Below, one piece after another: positions 38,710 to 48,455 of a stretch of 64,000 nucleotides of DNA. The stretch lies in the NCBI RefSeq assembly GCF_004138325.1, contig NZ_SBLB01000003.1, positions 558,001 to 622,000 on the forward strand, given 5' to 3'. The stretch is from Spirosoma sordidisoli. Lineage in GTDB: Bacteria > Bacteroidota > Bacteroidia > Cytophagales > Spirosomataceae. A program made the position numbers and the translations under genes. Below the pieces are notes generated by a model. The model worked only from the letters and a program-made list of their open reading frames with translations, was not told the origin of the DNA and did no database searches. Numbering within the stretch: the stretch's first letter is position 1; each line of letters begins with the position of its first letter.

Positions 38710-41133
38710 TTAAAACTTATACCCATAGCCAACCCTCACCACCTGCGTTTCGTAATAGTCGGTGCTGACGTATCGGAAGCCGTCGCCCTGCACCTCGCGT
38801 CGGATACGCAGTGTGTTGGCAATATCCGTCGCGTTGATAAACAACTCGCCTTTGCCCTTTTGGATTGCTTTTTTCAAGCCTACATCGATGGAGAAACGGG
38901 AGTCGATGCGGCCCTGCGGCACCAGGTCAGGGGCTAAATAGATGGCCGTGAACTGCGCATCGAGCTTTCCTCCTAAGTGAAACAGGCCGTTGACTTTCAC
39001 GTTCCCCGAAAACAACTGTTGCCGCTCCGCCGAAAACGTGTTTCGGACCGGATATAGATTGACCACCGAGAAGGCATCGATGGTATTCCGGTAGCCATTC
39101 AGGTTCAGATTGACCGTGGCCCATTTTGCAAAGCGTTGGGATAGGATCAATTCGACCCCACTCAGGCGACTGCGACCGGCATTCTGAAAAATATTGTAGA
39201 TCAGGGTGCTGCCAGGGACTATACTGCTGATACGGGTAATGGTGGCCTGCATGGCTTTGTGGTAGGCCGCCGAATACAGATACCCACCGTTCCAGTTGGT
39301 CTTGTAGCCCAGCTCGTACGAACTGGTGAATTGCGGACGCAGGCCTGGATTCCCTACTTTGATGATTTCGGCATCGTCGTACTTGGGAAAAATTCGGATG
39401 TCCACTTCGTTGGGCCGGTCGACCCGGCGCGTGTAGAAAAGAGACAGTCGGTTATTGTCATTGAGCTTGTAGGCCAGTCGCAATGTCGGGAAGGGTTGCC
39501 CATACCGGTAGCCGTCGCTCTTGTACGTGTTGTGGTTCGGGTTTACCTCGTACTGCAAATCCACGTATTCGACGCGCAAACCGGCTTCTACCTCTACTCT
39601 CTTCGTTTCGATCAGGTAGTTGCCGTACAGAGCCGGTATCCATTCGCGGTAGGTGGCCGCTCCTCCGGCGTCGACATCCAGCGGGGAGTTCAGACCCGGA
39701 AAAAACTGCATATTGGTGGGAATCCACCGGCGACGAAACTTAACCCCGGTTTCAAGTCGGCCGTAAGGCAGCGGCTGCACATAATCGACGGTCAGGTCGG
39801 CTACGTTTTCATCCGACAGGAGTTTAAACGAATCCTGGCCCGTGTAGGTGGGCAGTATGTTGGTGAAAAAGTATTTCTCGTCTTCCCGGTGGAATGTGTA
39901 GTTGAAACCCGCGTTGAGTAACCGGCCCGGTTGTTTGAACTTGTGCTGCCAGTTCGCCGATGCCGTAACGGTCGTTTTCAGTTCATCTTCCAGAAACTGC
40001 CACAGCCGCAGCCGCTCCGAGAGCGTGCCGTCGAAGAACGGTTGGTCGCCCCGGTCGGTGATTTTCTCGCTGCTGAATAATCCCGATACCGTCACCGTAT
40101 TGGCCGCGTCGACAAACCAGTCGATGCCGGCCTTGCCCGTTAAGATGTTGGTGTTGCGGTTTCGTTTGAGTTGCTGGCGAACGACGGTGCCGTCGTTATA
40201 AAACCGGTCGGCAAACTCGTTTTTGTTCAGCGTTTGTGTGTAGAGGTTGTCGCCCTGAAAAAACAGGTTGACCTTGTTTTTGCGGTAGTTGAGCGAGAGC
40301 GACGGATTGATTTTGGGCGTGTTCCGGTACTGGGGCCGGATGGTCGGGTAGTTTGCCTGTTTCTCCCAGAGGGCACCCACGGCCGCAGCCAGGCCTACTT
40401 TACCGTTGAAGCCTTCTTTCTTTTCTTTTTTGTAGATGATGTTGATGATGCCCGCGTTCCCGTTGGCGTCGAATTTAGCCGATGGATTGTTGATGATTTC
40501 GACCCGGTCGATGGCTGAAGCCGGAATGTTTTCCAAGCCGGATTGACCGCCAAAACCCGTCAGGGCGGTCTGTTTCCCGTCGATTAGCACCATCACCTGC
40601 TTACTGCCCCGCAGTTGGATCTGGCCATCCTCACCCACGGTCACGCCCGGCAGATTTTTCATCGCTTCCAGGGCCGAGCCGCCTGCCTGGCTGATGTTCT
40701 CGCCCACCGTAAAGGTTTTCTTGTCCATCGTGCCCGCAACGGCTTCGGGCCCGGCGGTCACGACCACTTCGCTCAACTGAGCCACTTCTTCGGTCAGCTC
40801 CAGCGTACCCACGTTCAAAAATTCGCTCAACTGCCCCACCAGTACGGGCTGAAGGCGGGTCCGGTAACCGATGTAAGTCGTTTTCAGCAGGTAGTTGCCC
40901 GGTTTAACGCCCGCGAGGGTAAATAGCCCTTCTTCACTGGTGATGGCTCCCGTCACGAAGGCGCTGTCGCTCGGGGTCAGCAGGGTTACGTTCACGAAGG
41001 GCAGGAAGACTTTGTTTTTGGCTTCTTTGACAGTCCCCGATAGGGTTACGTTGGTCGTTTGCGCCAGAGCGACAACGGCCGTCGTGCCGACGATAAACAG
41101 CGTCCGGTAAACAGAAGAGAGAATCGACTTCAT
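38710..41133 (-). CDS. TonB-dependent outer-membrane receptor-like protein, 807 aa
   Basis: Signal peptide (residues about 1-24, ending VALAQ). A carboxypeptidase-regulatory-like domain follows (about 28-110, LSGTVKEAKNK ... FTLAGVKPGNYLLKTTYIGYRT), then a plug domain (about 115-230: SEVVVTAGPEA, LEAMKNLPGVTVGEDGQIQLRGSKQVMV). A 22-strand-type beta-barrel (outer membrane beta-barrel family) ends in the terminal aromatic GYGYKF. Imports or senses an unknown ligand. It is divergent from the DedA gene and shares an upstream motif with the response-regulator gene. Confidence 0.9.
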   Translation of the reverse strand: MKSILSSVYRTLFIVGTTAVVALAQTTNVTLSGTVKEAKNKVFLPFVNVTLLTPSDSAFVTGAITSEEGLFTLAGVKPGNYLLKTTYIGYRTRLQPVLVGQLSEFLNVGTLELTEEVAQLSEVVVTAGPEAVAGTMDKKTFTVGENISQAGGSALEAMKNLPGVTVGEDGQIQLRGSKQVMVLIDGKQTALTGFGGQSGLENIPASAIDRVEIINNPSAKFDANGNAGIINIIYKKEKKEGFNGKVGLAAAVGALWEKQANYPTIRPQYRNTPKINPSLSLNYRKNKVNLFFQGDNLYTQTLNKNEFADRFYNDGTVVRQQLKRNRNTNILTGKAGIDWFVDAANTVTVSGLFSSEKITDRGDQPFFDGTLSERLRLWQFLEDELKTTVTASANWQHKFKQPGRLLNAGFNYTFHREDEKYFFTNILPTYTGQDSFKLLSDENVADLTVDYVQPLPYGRLETGVKFRRRWIPTNMQFFPGLNSPLDVDAGGAATYREWIPALYGNYLIETKRVEVEAGLRVEYVDLQYEVNPNHNTYKSDGYRYGQPFPTLRLAYKLNDNNRLSLFYTRRVDRPNEVDIRIFPKYDDAEIIKVGNPGLRPQFTSSYELGYKTNWNGGYLYSAAYHKAMQATITRISSIVPGSTLIYNIFQNAGRSRLSGVELILSQRFAKWATVNLNLNGYRNTIDAFSVVNLYPVRNTFSAERQQLFSGNVKVNGLFHLGGKLDAQFTAIYLAPDLVPQGRIDSRFSIDVGLKKAIQKGKGELFINATDIANTLRIRREVQGDGFRYVSTDYYETQVVRVGYGYKF

Positions 41134-41180
41134 CCGCTTAAGGTAATTGATTACTCAAACCTAACGACCAATTCGGGAGC

Positions 41181-41255
41181 AATTCTGTAGCAGCCGACGG
41201 GCTATCCCGAATTGAGTTGTTACCGGAAGAACTTCAGAAAAACTTCAGATTCGCC
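41181..41255. promoter_or_regulatory. Candidate regulator sites between receptor and DedA genes
   Basis: AATTCTGTAGCAGCCG (41181-41196) is repeated with one change at 45950-45965 upstream of the response-regulator gene, in the same orientation relative to the gene it precedes. A nearby tandem CTTCAGAAAAACTTCAGA fits an OmpR-type direct repeat. Confidence 0.45.
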
Positions 41256-41285
41256 CTCTTTTTTTGTCCGCATCAACACAACGCT

Positions 41286-41915
41286 ATGGAAGCTAACGTC
41301 ATGAGTATACTGGGCCTGAACACGGCCTGGATCGAGTGGGGCGGTACGACCCTGATTGCCGCGCTGGTGTTCATCGAAACGGGTTTTCTGCTGGGCCTGA
41401 TCGTACCCGGTGGCGAAACGCTTTTGTTCACGGCGGGGCTGCTGACGGGCGTCGGTACGCTGCATTTGCCGGTTTTAGGACTTGTCGGCGTGCTGGTCGT
41501 AGCTGCCGTGGCTGGCGATCTGACGGGTTTTTGGATTGGCCGCCAACTCGGTGACCGACTCCGTCACCAGCCCGACACGTTCCTCTTCAAACGAGCCGAC
41601 CTGGAAGAGTCCGACCAATTTTACCGCAAACACCCGAAGCGGGCCTTACTGATCGGTCGTTTCTTCCCGATCATTCGCACCTTCAATCCGCTACTGGCGG
41701 CCAACAGCGGCATGCCCTGGACCCGGTTTTTACTCCTGACCTCTACGGGCTGTATAGCCTATATCACCACCCTGGTGCTGGCTGGATATTGGCTGGGTGG
41801 GCGGTTTCCCGGGATCGGCCAATACGTGGAATACATCTTTCTGGGCGTAGTGGTACTGGTACTCGGAACGCTCCTCGTCAAGCGATTTCGCCGATCTGAT
41901 AATGTACCCCAATAG
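41286..41915 (+). CDS. DedA-family membrane protein, 209 aa
   Basis: Inner-membrane protein of the DedA/SNARE-associated (VTT) family, linked to lipid flipping and envelope homeostasis. Family features: ETGFLLGLIVPGGETLLFTAG at the N-terminus, GDLTGFWIGRQLGDR, and the conserved GRFFPIIRTFNPLLAANSGMPW with catalytic-type Arg residues, then C-terminal helices. The start at 41286 (MEANVMSILGL) is favoured. Confidence 0.88.
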   Translation: MEANVMSILGLNTAWIEWGGTTLIAALVFIETGFLLGLIVPGGETLLFTAGLLTGVGTLHLPVLGLVGVLVVAAVAGDLTGFWIGRQLGDRLRHQPDTFLFKRADLEESDQFYRKHPKRALLIGRFFPIIRTFNPLLAANSGMPWTRFLLLTSTGCIAYITTLVLAGYWLGGRFPGIGQYVEYIFLGVVVLVLGTLLVKRFRRSDNVPQ

Positions 41916-42000
41916 CGGGTTAGCTGCTGTCTGCACAAGTCTGTAAGCAGTGACCAGTGGGTCTATACAACTTTCATAAATTCATTAATCAACTTACTCA

Positions 42001-43407
42001 ATGAAAAGAATGCTTTGCTTTTTCGGTTTGCTGGGTGGTTTTACCCCACCGACACTGGCCCAAAAGACCGACACCTTGGTGATTGATAGCCTTTCGTTTA
42101 TTCGCTCGAAGCGCATGTCGGAGGTCGATCTGGCCAAGAAGAGGGAAGGACGCTTTACGACGGGTCTGCCCGATTTATCGTCGGACCCGGTAACGGGGTT
42201 TGGCATCGGTATCCGAACCAACACCTACTGGAATGGCACCCGCGCCAACCCGCTCTTCGCCTATACGCCCTACCTGGTGAGGCTGCGCGCCAATGCATCG
42301 TACTATACCACCAACGCCCGCGAATTGACCTTTTCGGTGGATGTGCCGTACTATAAAGGATCGCGCTGGCGGTTTCGCGTGGATTTCAAGGCGCAGCAAA
42401 ACCCGTCGAATCTCTATTTCGGATCAAGCCAAAGCACGCTGGGGCCCCTTCGTTTGCCCTCCGATCCGAACAAAACGTTCGCGACCTATGCCGCCTACGA
42501 CCGGGCGCGCAGCACCCTGCGGCCTGGTCAGGCGGGCGAAGCCCCCTTCGTGAGCGATGCCTTATCGAACCGGTTTCGGGAAACCGAATTCATGCTCAAT
42601 CTTAAAGCCGATTATGCCTTAGGTAAGGGCAAATGGCGGGTGATGGGCGGCTACGAGATCCAATCTTTAGCGTACAAAACGTTTCAGGGGACCGAAACGG
42701 ATGCTATCGATCCCGTCTCGGGGGCGGAGACCAAAGCGCCCAACGGCACGTCCTTGCTGGCCCGTGATGCGCAGCAGGGACTGATTTTCGGCCTCGATGG
42801 GGGGCGGGTTTCCATCGTGCAGGGGGCGCTGATTTACGATACCCGTAACTTTGAACCCGATCCAACGCGGGGTATATATATCGAAGTGGCCAATGAGTTT
42901 TCTCACCGTGCTATCGGCTCCCAGTTCAATTTTGATAAACTGTTCCTCCAGGGGCGTATCTACCACCAACTGCCTGTCGGGTCGCGAACGGTGCTGGCGG
43001 GTCGGATTGGGGCGGGAACCATCTTTGGCCGACAGGCTCCCTTCTTCGAGTATCAGGATCAGTGGAGTCCCGACGGCAGTATTAATGCGCTGGGGGGGCG
43101 ACAATCCCTGCGGGGCTACCGGGCCAACCGGTTCCTGGCCCGCTCGCTCGCCTTCACCAACGTGGAGCTTCGGGTTCGGCTGGCCGACCTGAAAGTTGGC
43201 CGACAAAATTTTGGGTTAGGGGTGGCTCCCTTTTTCGACGCGGGCACCGTGCGTGACCGCTGGCAGGACCTGGATTTTAGCAACATCAAGACATCCTACG
43301 GGGCTGGCGCCCGGGTGGCCTGGAACCTCTCGACTATCCTGTTCTTCGATTATGGCTTATCGAAAGAAGACCGGCTATTCTACTTTGGCATCGGGCAGAT
43401 TTTTTAA
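42001..43407 (+). CDS. Omp85/BamA-type outer-membrane barrel protein, 468 aa
   Basis: Signal peptide ends near TLAQ (residue 21). No POTRA repeats; a short N-terminal part leads into a beta-barrel with the family marker GGRQSLRGYRANRF and a C-terminal strand ending FYFGIGQIF. This is the surface-antigen D15 type of short Omp85 proteins common in Bacteroidota. It follows DedA by 85 bp on the same strand. Confidence 0.85.
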   Translation: MKRMLCFFGLLGGFTPPTLAQKTDTLVIDSLSFIRSKRMSEVDLAKKREGRFTTGLPDLSSDPVTGFGIGIRTNTYWNGTRANPLFAYTPYLVRLRANASYYTTNARELTFSVDVPYYKGSRWRFRVDFKAQQNPSNLYFGSSQSTLGPLRLPSDPNKTFATYAAYDRARSTLRPGQAGEAPFVSDALSNRFRETEFMLNLKADYALGKGKWRVMGGYEIQSLAYKTFQGTETDAIDPVSGAETKAPNGTSLLARDAQQGLIFGLDGGRVSIVQGALIYDTRNFEPDPTRGIYIEVANEFSHRAIGSQFNFDKLFLQGRIYHQLPVGSRTVLAGRIGAGTIFGRQAPFFEYQDQWSPDGSINALGGRQSLRGYRANRFLARSLAFTNVELRVRLADLKVGRQNFGLGVAPFFDAGTVRDRWQDLDFSNIKTSYGAGARVAWNLSTILFFDYGLSKEDRLFYFGIGQIF

Positions 43408-43476
43408 CCGGACCACCGCGGCACGGGACCGCTCCGGCGTACCAGATGTAGCGGAACCGTAGCCGGAAGTCTTGCT

Positions 43477-43918
43477 TTATGTCGGCCATACCAGCACCAG
43501 CAACCCGATCAAAATCAGCCCACCACCGATCAGCAACTTGGGTGTAACGGGTTCGCCAAGCAACGTAACCGACAGCAGGATCGTCATGACGATGCTTCCT
43601 TTATCGATCAGGGCGACATCTGACACGCGGCCAATCTGGATGGCTTTATATCGGACCGCCGACGCGGTAAAAAACCCACGACAGCGTGGTCGTCAGGCCC
43701 GATATGGCCAGAAAGCCGACGATGCGGCTGTCGAGCTGACCAACTTCCCGCACGTTCTGGAAACAGAGAAAGTTTAGTAGTACCAGCCCGAAGACGACCG
43801 TCGTCCGGACGGCTAATCCCAGGTCCGAACTAATGTCCTTGAGGCCCAACTTGGCGACAACGGCCGTTAAACCGGCAAAGAGCATTGAAATAAGACTGTA
43901 AATGACCCAGGTAGGCAT
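43477..43918 (-). pseudogene. EamA-type transporter domain, frameshifted
   Basis: N-terminal part MPTWVIYSLISMLFAGLTAVVAKLG to WVFYR is in one frame; the rest (YKAIQIGRVSDVALIDKGSIVMTILLSV ... GLLVLVWPT) is in another, the break lying near 43660. Together they make a full EamA domain of about 147 aa with five membrane segments, as in small multidrug-type transporters. A one-base change would repair it, so a recent mutation or a sequencing error. Confidence 0.8.
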
Positions 43919-43929
43919 AGTCAGTTTTA

Positions 43930-45201
43930 CTAATGAGGAAAATAAACCGAGAAGCTGTGTATTTGCGCTAACTCATCAAATTGATACTGCACGGTCATGC
44001 CGTGGCGTTCGGCGATCTGGCGAACCAGGGCTAACCCTAAGCCGGTCGATTCGGGTCGATTGGGGTTCTTGACAAACCGGTCAAAGAGTTGGTCGGACGG
44101 AAACGGCAACGGCAGACCGACATTGACGATATTGAAAAAGGTCTTCGTCAAGGTCATTTCTGCACAGGTGGCAGGCAGGGCGTGGATGGTCGCATTTTTA
44201 ATCAGATTGCTGAATAACACCTCGGCCAGATACGGATTCATCGGCCGAATAACATCCGGGGTGATTCGGCTTACCCAACCTAACTGCCGGTGGTGGGCGT
44301 AGGAGGAGAAGTTATGGTGCAGTTTTTGGGCGAGGGCGCTCAGGTCGACGGGTTGCTGATCCAAAAACTGGTTGTTGTCGATCTTGGAGAGCAACAACAA
44401 ACTTTTGTTGAGGTGAACGAGTCGACCAATGGCCCCCTGGGCCTGTTCCATATACTCGACCTGCTGCTGGGTCAACGGTTCGGTCGCTAAGAGCCGATCC
44501 AGCAGCGTGGTGACGATGGACAGGGGCGTTTGCATCTCGTGGGCGGCGTGGTCGGTAAACTCTTTCTGAGCGACGTATTGCCCGTGCAGATTCCGGCTCA
44601 TATCGTTGAGGGTACGGCCTAATTGACTAAACTCGGTAATTGTGCTGTCGGGAAACGTAGCCGGAGTTTGGGCATCGAGCCGGTAGTTACGAAGTTGATC
44701 GATCAGTTGGTAAAAAGGCTGCCACAGTCGACGGGATACCCAGCTAGTCAATCCCAGCAATACCCCCAGCAGGCCCAGGAAGCCGACGATGATAGCCACT
44801 GACAACAACTGGGTAATTTCGATAAACTCCCCAATCACCTGCTTTACCACCACCAGGTACGAGCGGTCCGCCACCTGTACGGTGGCCGTTAGTCGGCGGA
44901 CCGGAACCAACTGCTTCTCGCGCCGGTCGTATTCCAGCGTATCCGAAAATAGGGGCTTCAGAGTATAACCAGGGGCTATTTCTTCCACGTGGGGATTGTC
45001 CAGCAAATGCTGCCCCTCGGGCATTGGCCGATCAGTTGTACTCAATTGCTCCTGGACAAAGAGCAAATCGCTGGTGAGCTGCTCATCAATCTCGTAGCGG
45101 ACCACTCGGCTGATGAGGGTGTGAAACAACCAACCGCCCCCGATGGCCACCGGAACGGCCACCAGCACCAGATACAGCAGGGTTTTACGGAGCAAACTCA
45201 T
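43930..45201 (-). CDS. Two-component sensor histidine kinase, 423 aa
   Basis: Start at 45201 overlaps the regulator stop by 4 bp (ATGA). Two membrane helices (about 9-30 and 134-156) enclose a sensor domain of about 100 residues. Phosphoacceptor His is in HAAHEMQTPLS (H221), N box LIKNATIHA, G box STGLGLALVRQIAERHG. No clear F box. It acts on the adjacent OmpR-type regulator. Confidence 0.92.
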   Translation of the reverse strand: MSLLRKTLLYLVLVAVPVAIGGGWLFHTLISRVVRYEIDEQLTSDLLFVQEQLSTTDRPMPEGQHLLDNPHVEEIAPGYTLKPLFSDTLEYDRREKQLVPVRRLTATVQVADRSYLVVVKQVIGEFIEITQLLSVAIIVGFLGLLGVLLGLTSWVSRRLWQPFYQLIDQLRNYRLDAQTPATFPDSTITEFSQLGRTLNDMSRNLHGQYVAQKEFTDHAAHEMQTPLSIVTTLLDRLLATEPLTQQQVEYMEQAQGAIGRLVHLNKSLLLLSKIDNNQFLDQQPVDLSALAQKLHHNFSSYAHHRQLGWVSRITPDVIRPMNPYLAEVLFSNLIKNATIHALPATCAEMTLTKTFFNIVNVGLPLPFPSDQLFDRFVKNPNRPESTGLGLALVRQIAERHGMTVQYQFDELAQIHSFSVYFPH

Positions 45202-45908
45202 GGTGCTGTGGAGAACATATACCCCGCCCCGTACCGGGTTCGGACATAATCGGGGCATCCGGCGTCTATGAGTTTACGACGCAGATTTTTGATGTGGGTA
45301 TAAAGAAAATCGTGGGAATCGGCCCCGTCCATGTGGTCGCCCCAGACGTACTCGGCAATGGCCGCTTTCGTGAGCAGCCGGTTTGTATTGGCCAGAAAAA
45401 ACAGTAGCAGGTGGTATTCCTTTTCTGTCAGGTCGAGGCTGCGCTCCTGGACATTCACCCGGTGCGCGAGCGGATCGACTGTGATGTCGCCGTAACTAAT
45501 GAGGTTGTTTCCCCCGAAAAAACGTCGGCGCAGCACGGATTTGATGCGGGCGTTGAGTTCGGGCAGGTGAAAGGGTTTGGTGATGTAATCGTCCGACCCC
45601 AGTTCCAGCCCTACTAATTTATCGTCGAGCGAATCTTTAGCGGAAATAATAATTAGTCCGGGCTGGGCCATTTGCGCAGTAGTTGCCTTTGCAGACCGGT
45701 CGTTGCCCTTTAGTTGTCGAATCAGGTTCAGACCATTCCCATCGGGCAGGCTAATATCGACTACCAGGCAGTCATAATCATAATCGTTGAGGGCCTGGGT
45801 AGCTTTAACAAAACTGGCGGCCGTCGTCACCACGTACCCTTCCTCTTCCAGAAATTGCCGCATGGCGATCAGCAGGGCGGGTTCATCTTCGACCAGCAGA
45901 ATTTTCAT
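45198..45908 (-). CDS. OmpR-type response regulator, 236 aa
   Basis: Receiver domain with acidic pocket (VEDE, residues 6-9), phosphorylated Asp in VVDISLP (D51), the SAKD switch and a DDYITKPF loop. The C-terminal winged-helix DNA-binding domain (about 140-232) contains LTEKEYHLLLFFLANTNRLLTKAAI and GAGYMF. Co-transcribed with the kinase. The motif shared with the TonB receptor promoter suggests that receptor is a target. Confidence 0.93.
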   Translation of the reverse strand: MKILLVEDEPALLIAMRQFLEEEGYVVTTAASFVKATQALNDYDYDCLVVDISLPDGNGLNLIRQLKGNDRSAKATTAQMAQPGLIIISAKDSLDDKLVGLELGSDDYITKPFHLPELNARIKSVLRRRFFGGNNLISYGDITVDPLAHRVNVQERSLDLTEKEYHLLLFFLANTNRLLTKAAIAEYVWGDHMDGADSHDFLYTHIKNLRRKLIDAGCPDYVRTRYGAGYMFSTAP

Positions 45909-45930
45909 GGTTTAAACGTTTGATCAAAGA

Positions 45931-45965
45931 TGAACCTGAAATCTGAAGAAATTCTATAGCAGCCG
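45931..45965 (-). promoter_or_regulatory. Candidate autoregulatory site of the response regulator
   Basis: Minus strand: CGGCTGCTATAGAATT followed by CTTCAGATTTCAGG; the first part is shared with the TonB receptor upstream region. Confidence 0.4.
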
Positions 45966-46554
45966 CGTATTGGACTGAACGCTCTACCGTTACCGAAAGA
46001 ATGGGTTGTCCTTTGCTCACATACTATCGAACAGCTGACGGATGTAGTCGACTTGCTTTTCCATATCATTTTTCGATGACTACGGATCAGTGTTGACAGA
46101 TAGTAAAAGGGCAGCCTGGTGCTCAAAATGCACATTCTCAATAAACGCTCTTTTAGAAGAATAGAATAATCGATGAATAATTGATCAACATAATAATGCG
46201 TTTTCTTTCCCTTTCAAACGTACAATCGGGCTTGTTTTCAGAGCTTGTGTGCGGCTCACCCCTCGGAAAATTCTCTTTACATGTGTGTAGTTATAGAAGG
46301 GGTCTGCGATAAGTGTAAACTCACTGTGAGGCAGGAGGTTGTATTTTCCCAAGACCCGTTCTATAACTGATGCTATGTAGAGGTAGTAGATAAAGATAAG
46401 TTCGCACGATATACCAGTCATACTATTGGAAATGTGAAAGACTGTCACTACTCGCTTAACCTCAACATATACTAATTAATTATCAAGTCACGCCGATTAT
46501 GCTTAAGGGTGATACAAGTCCATTTTTGTGGGAGAAACTAACAAATAGTTATGT
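45966..46554. other. AT-rich intergenic region with weak reading frames
   Basis: Two minus-strand frames (45905-46141 and 46185-46448) exist. The second encodes a Lys/Arg-rich C-terminus (HVKRIFRGVSRTQAL) and could be a gene remnant, but nothing was recognised. Confidence 0.3.
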
Positions 46555-46929
46555 ATGAACCCGTCGAAGCAGATTCAGGAGATGGAGAGAAGACTCCTCA
46601 AAGCCATGCTTGCCAGTGATGTGAGTGAACTTGATTCACTTATATCGGACCAAGCTGTTGTTGTTGGACCAGATGGACGATTATCAAATAAGATTGACGA
46701 TGTAGCTGCTCATCGGGATGGTTTACTTCGTATTCTTACAATGGAACCCCAAGAGGTAACTATTCAACTTATCTCTGAAGGAGTGGCTATTGTCTTTGCA
46801 CTTATGAAAATGCAAGGAACCTACCAAGATCATGCCTTTAGTGGTCGTTATCGCTACACTCGTGTTTGGCATAATCAGGGCAGAGGTTGGCAAATTTTTG
46901 CGGCTCACATTAGCCCAATGCCAAGTTGA
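46555..46929 (+). CDS. NTF2-like (DUF4440-type) protein, 124 aa
   Basis: Small cone-shaped NTF2-like fold: helix IQEMERRLLKAMLASDVSELDSLISDQAVVVGPDG, then strands VTIQLISEGVAIVFALMKMQGTY and FSGRYRYTRVWHNQGRGWQIFAAH, the standard SnoaL/DUF4440 ending. No catalytic residues can be named. Single gene in an AT-rich area. Confidence 0.8.
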   Translation: MNPSKQIQEMERRLLKAMLASDVSELDSLISDQAVVVGPDGRLSNKIDDVAAHRDGLLRILTMEPQEVTIQLISEGVAIVFALMKMQGTYQDHAFSGRYRYTRVWHNQGRGWQIFAAHISPMPS

Positions 46930-47001
46930 TATTTTTTTGATACCTTCACCTCGCTTAGAATAGCCACTATATAAGTGGCAATATATTTGCTAAGTAAGCT
47001 T

Positions 47002-47319
47002 TTATATACCTGACAAGTATCGAAGAAGATACGAGATCCGACGAATATCAATGTTTGACGGTATGTAGTCATCATCGGCTTCAACTAGCATCTTTAGCTC
47101 AATTACTGCATCATGTAATGAACCCATATCATGATGGCTTGGCTCAGTTGATACGTTATAAAGAGCTTCCTGCTCAATGTTCCAAAAGTAGTCTTGGCTT
47201 ATCAAAATCTCTTGGCCAGAATAGAGTTGCTCTACATAAACAGCAACAACTTGAGTGAGTAGCGTCTGCAAGTCATTACGACTTATAGTTACTTCCATTA
47301 TTTTCTGTTGTATAATCAA
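47002..47319 (-). CDS. Hypothetical protein, 105 aa
   Basis: Unrecognised. Start possibly the later Met (MEVTISRNDLQTLLTQVV, 47298). Acidic helical protein ending in DDDYIPSNIDIRRISYLLRYL. AT-rich. Confidence 0.55.
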   Translation of the reverse strand: MIIQQKIMEVTISRNDLQTLLTQVVAVYVEQLYSGQEILISQDYFWNIEQEALYNVSTEPSHHDMGSLHDAVIELKMLVEADDDYIPSNIDIRRISYLLRYLSGI

Positions 47320-47349
47320 ACACTATGTTAATCTAAAGGAAAGCGCAAC

Positions 47350-47805
47350 TCAATTCTTCTTCAAGATGATCTTGATTTCATGCTGCTTCCCTGGAAATAA
47401 ATAGCCGTCATATTGGTAACCCGGCGTATTGTTAATCCCTGTGTCGGGAATGGAAGCTTGAATTGTATCGACTGAATAGGACTGCCCCTGAACGTCAAAG
47501 TAGTAAGCCCATTGCAGTTCATAACCCAGGCCATCCAATCCCCCCGATTTTAACAAGCCTTGATAGGAAAAAGTCCCGTTCTTATCAGTGCGAATATCTT
47601 GACGAGATACTGGATTAGTAACGCCAAAGCCTGTCCCTTTTTTGCCGACTACACTTAAGGGGTAACCCTCAACGGGTTCTCCCGTGTTGAGTTGAACCGT
47701 TCCTGTGATGACCGTTCCTTTTTCAACGGCCTTGATGCCACAGCTTAGGCTAGTGGTGAGTATGGCCACTAGCAGGCTATACTTCACCGCTTTTATAGTT
47801 TCCAT
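47350..47805 (-). CDS. Lipoprotein with carboxypeptidase-regulatory-like domain, 151 aa
   Basis: Start at 47805 (METIKAVKYSLLVAIL). Lipobox TSLSC (C22). A beta-sandwich domain from about residue 30 contains TVITGTVQLNTGEPVEGYPLSVVGKKG and TDKNGTFSYQG, the pattern of CarboxypepD_reg-like domains. Exported and lipid-anchored; function unknown. Confidence 0.7.
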   Translation of the reverse strand: METIKAVKYSLLVAILTTSLSCGIKAVEKGTVITGTVQLNTGEPVEGYPLSVVGKKGTGFGVTNPVSRQDIRTDKNGTFSYQGLLKSGGLDGLGYELQWAYYFDVQGQSYSVDTIQASIPDTGINNTPGYQYDGYLFPGKQHEIKIILKKN

Positions 47806-47865
47806 CTTATAGAGACCAGGAAAAGGGTTTAAACGTTGGAAGCCTATTGTATAATCTATTAACAA

Positions 47866-48455
47866 ACGTATTCATAAATTATATCTCTGTCTTCTTGCAC
47901 AAAGCATTACCTCGTAGGTTTCTGCCAATTGTTTTACCCTGTGGGTCAATCGGTACTGAAGCAGTGTAGCTCGACTAACATACTTCTTCAATGGATCGGT
48001 AATCTCAGATGTATTGATCACACGATTCCATAGTAAACGGAATAGGTATTTTAGCCGAAAGTGACCAAAATTATCCCTTCTACGTAGTAGGTTATTGACA
48101 GTGATGCAACTCCCCTACTTGCTCAGCAATTCGCAAAACACACTGATCCCTACGATTATATATACCACTCGAGTTGTCGATACCTAGCTAGCGGACCTGT
48201 TCAAGTAGGGCACTTTGAGAGGCCCAGGCCTATTAAGCGGACCTGTTTGTGTAGGGCGTAACCGCCCATAGTAGCACAGTCTGCCCCCCTTCATATACCG
48301 CCCCTACCCCCACCCCTGCAATTGCATTTCGGCTCAGTGCGTGGCATTGGGGGGCACTTCGTCCCAAACGCGAAGCGTGCACCAAATAATCGACTTAAGC
48401 GCCTGAAAGACAATTAGTTAGACCTTTTCTAAATTGCAAAAATAAGTCACAAAGC
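47866..48455. other. Long non-coding interval with direct repeats
   Basis: About 590 bp. A stop-free minus-strand stretch (about 47877-48130) reads NLLRRRDNFGHFRLKYLF-like but has no usable start and may be a decayed gene. A direct repeat GCGGACCTGTT...GTAGGGC occurs at about 48190-48211 and 48237-48258. Together with the ArdC operon to its right this could be a transfer or replication site, but no hallmark is seen. Confidence 0.35.

Noticed and set aside
46185..46448. 87-aa minus-strand frame as a gene
   Set aside because: No recognisable domain, no promoter, no conserved neighbour; mentioned only as intergenic content.
47877..48130. Minus-strand open stretch resembling a transposase fragment
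   Set aside because: No start codon, no recognised motif, and the length is possible by chance in this composition.
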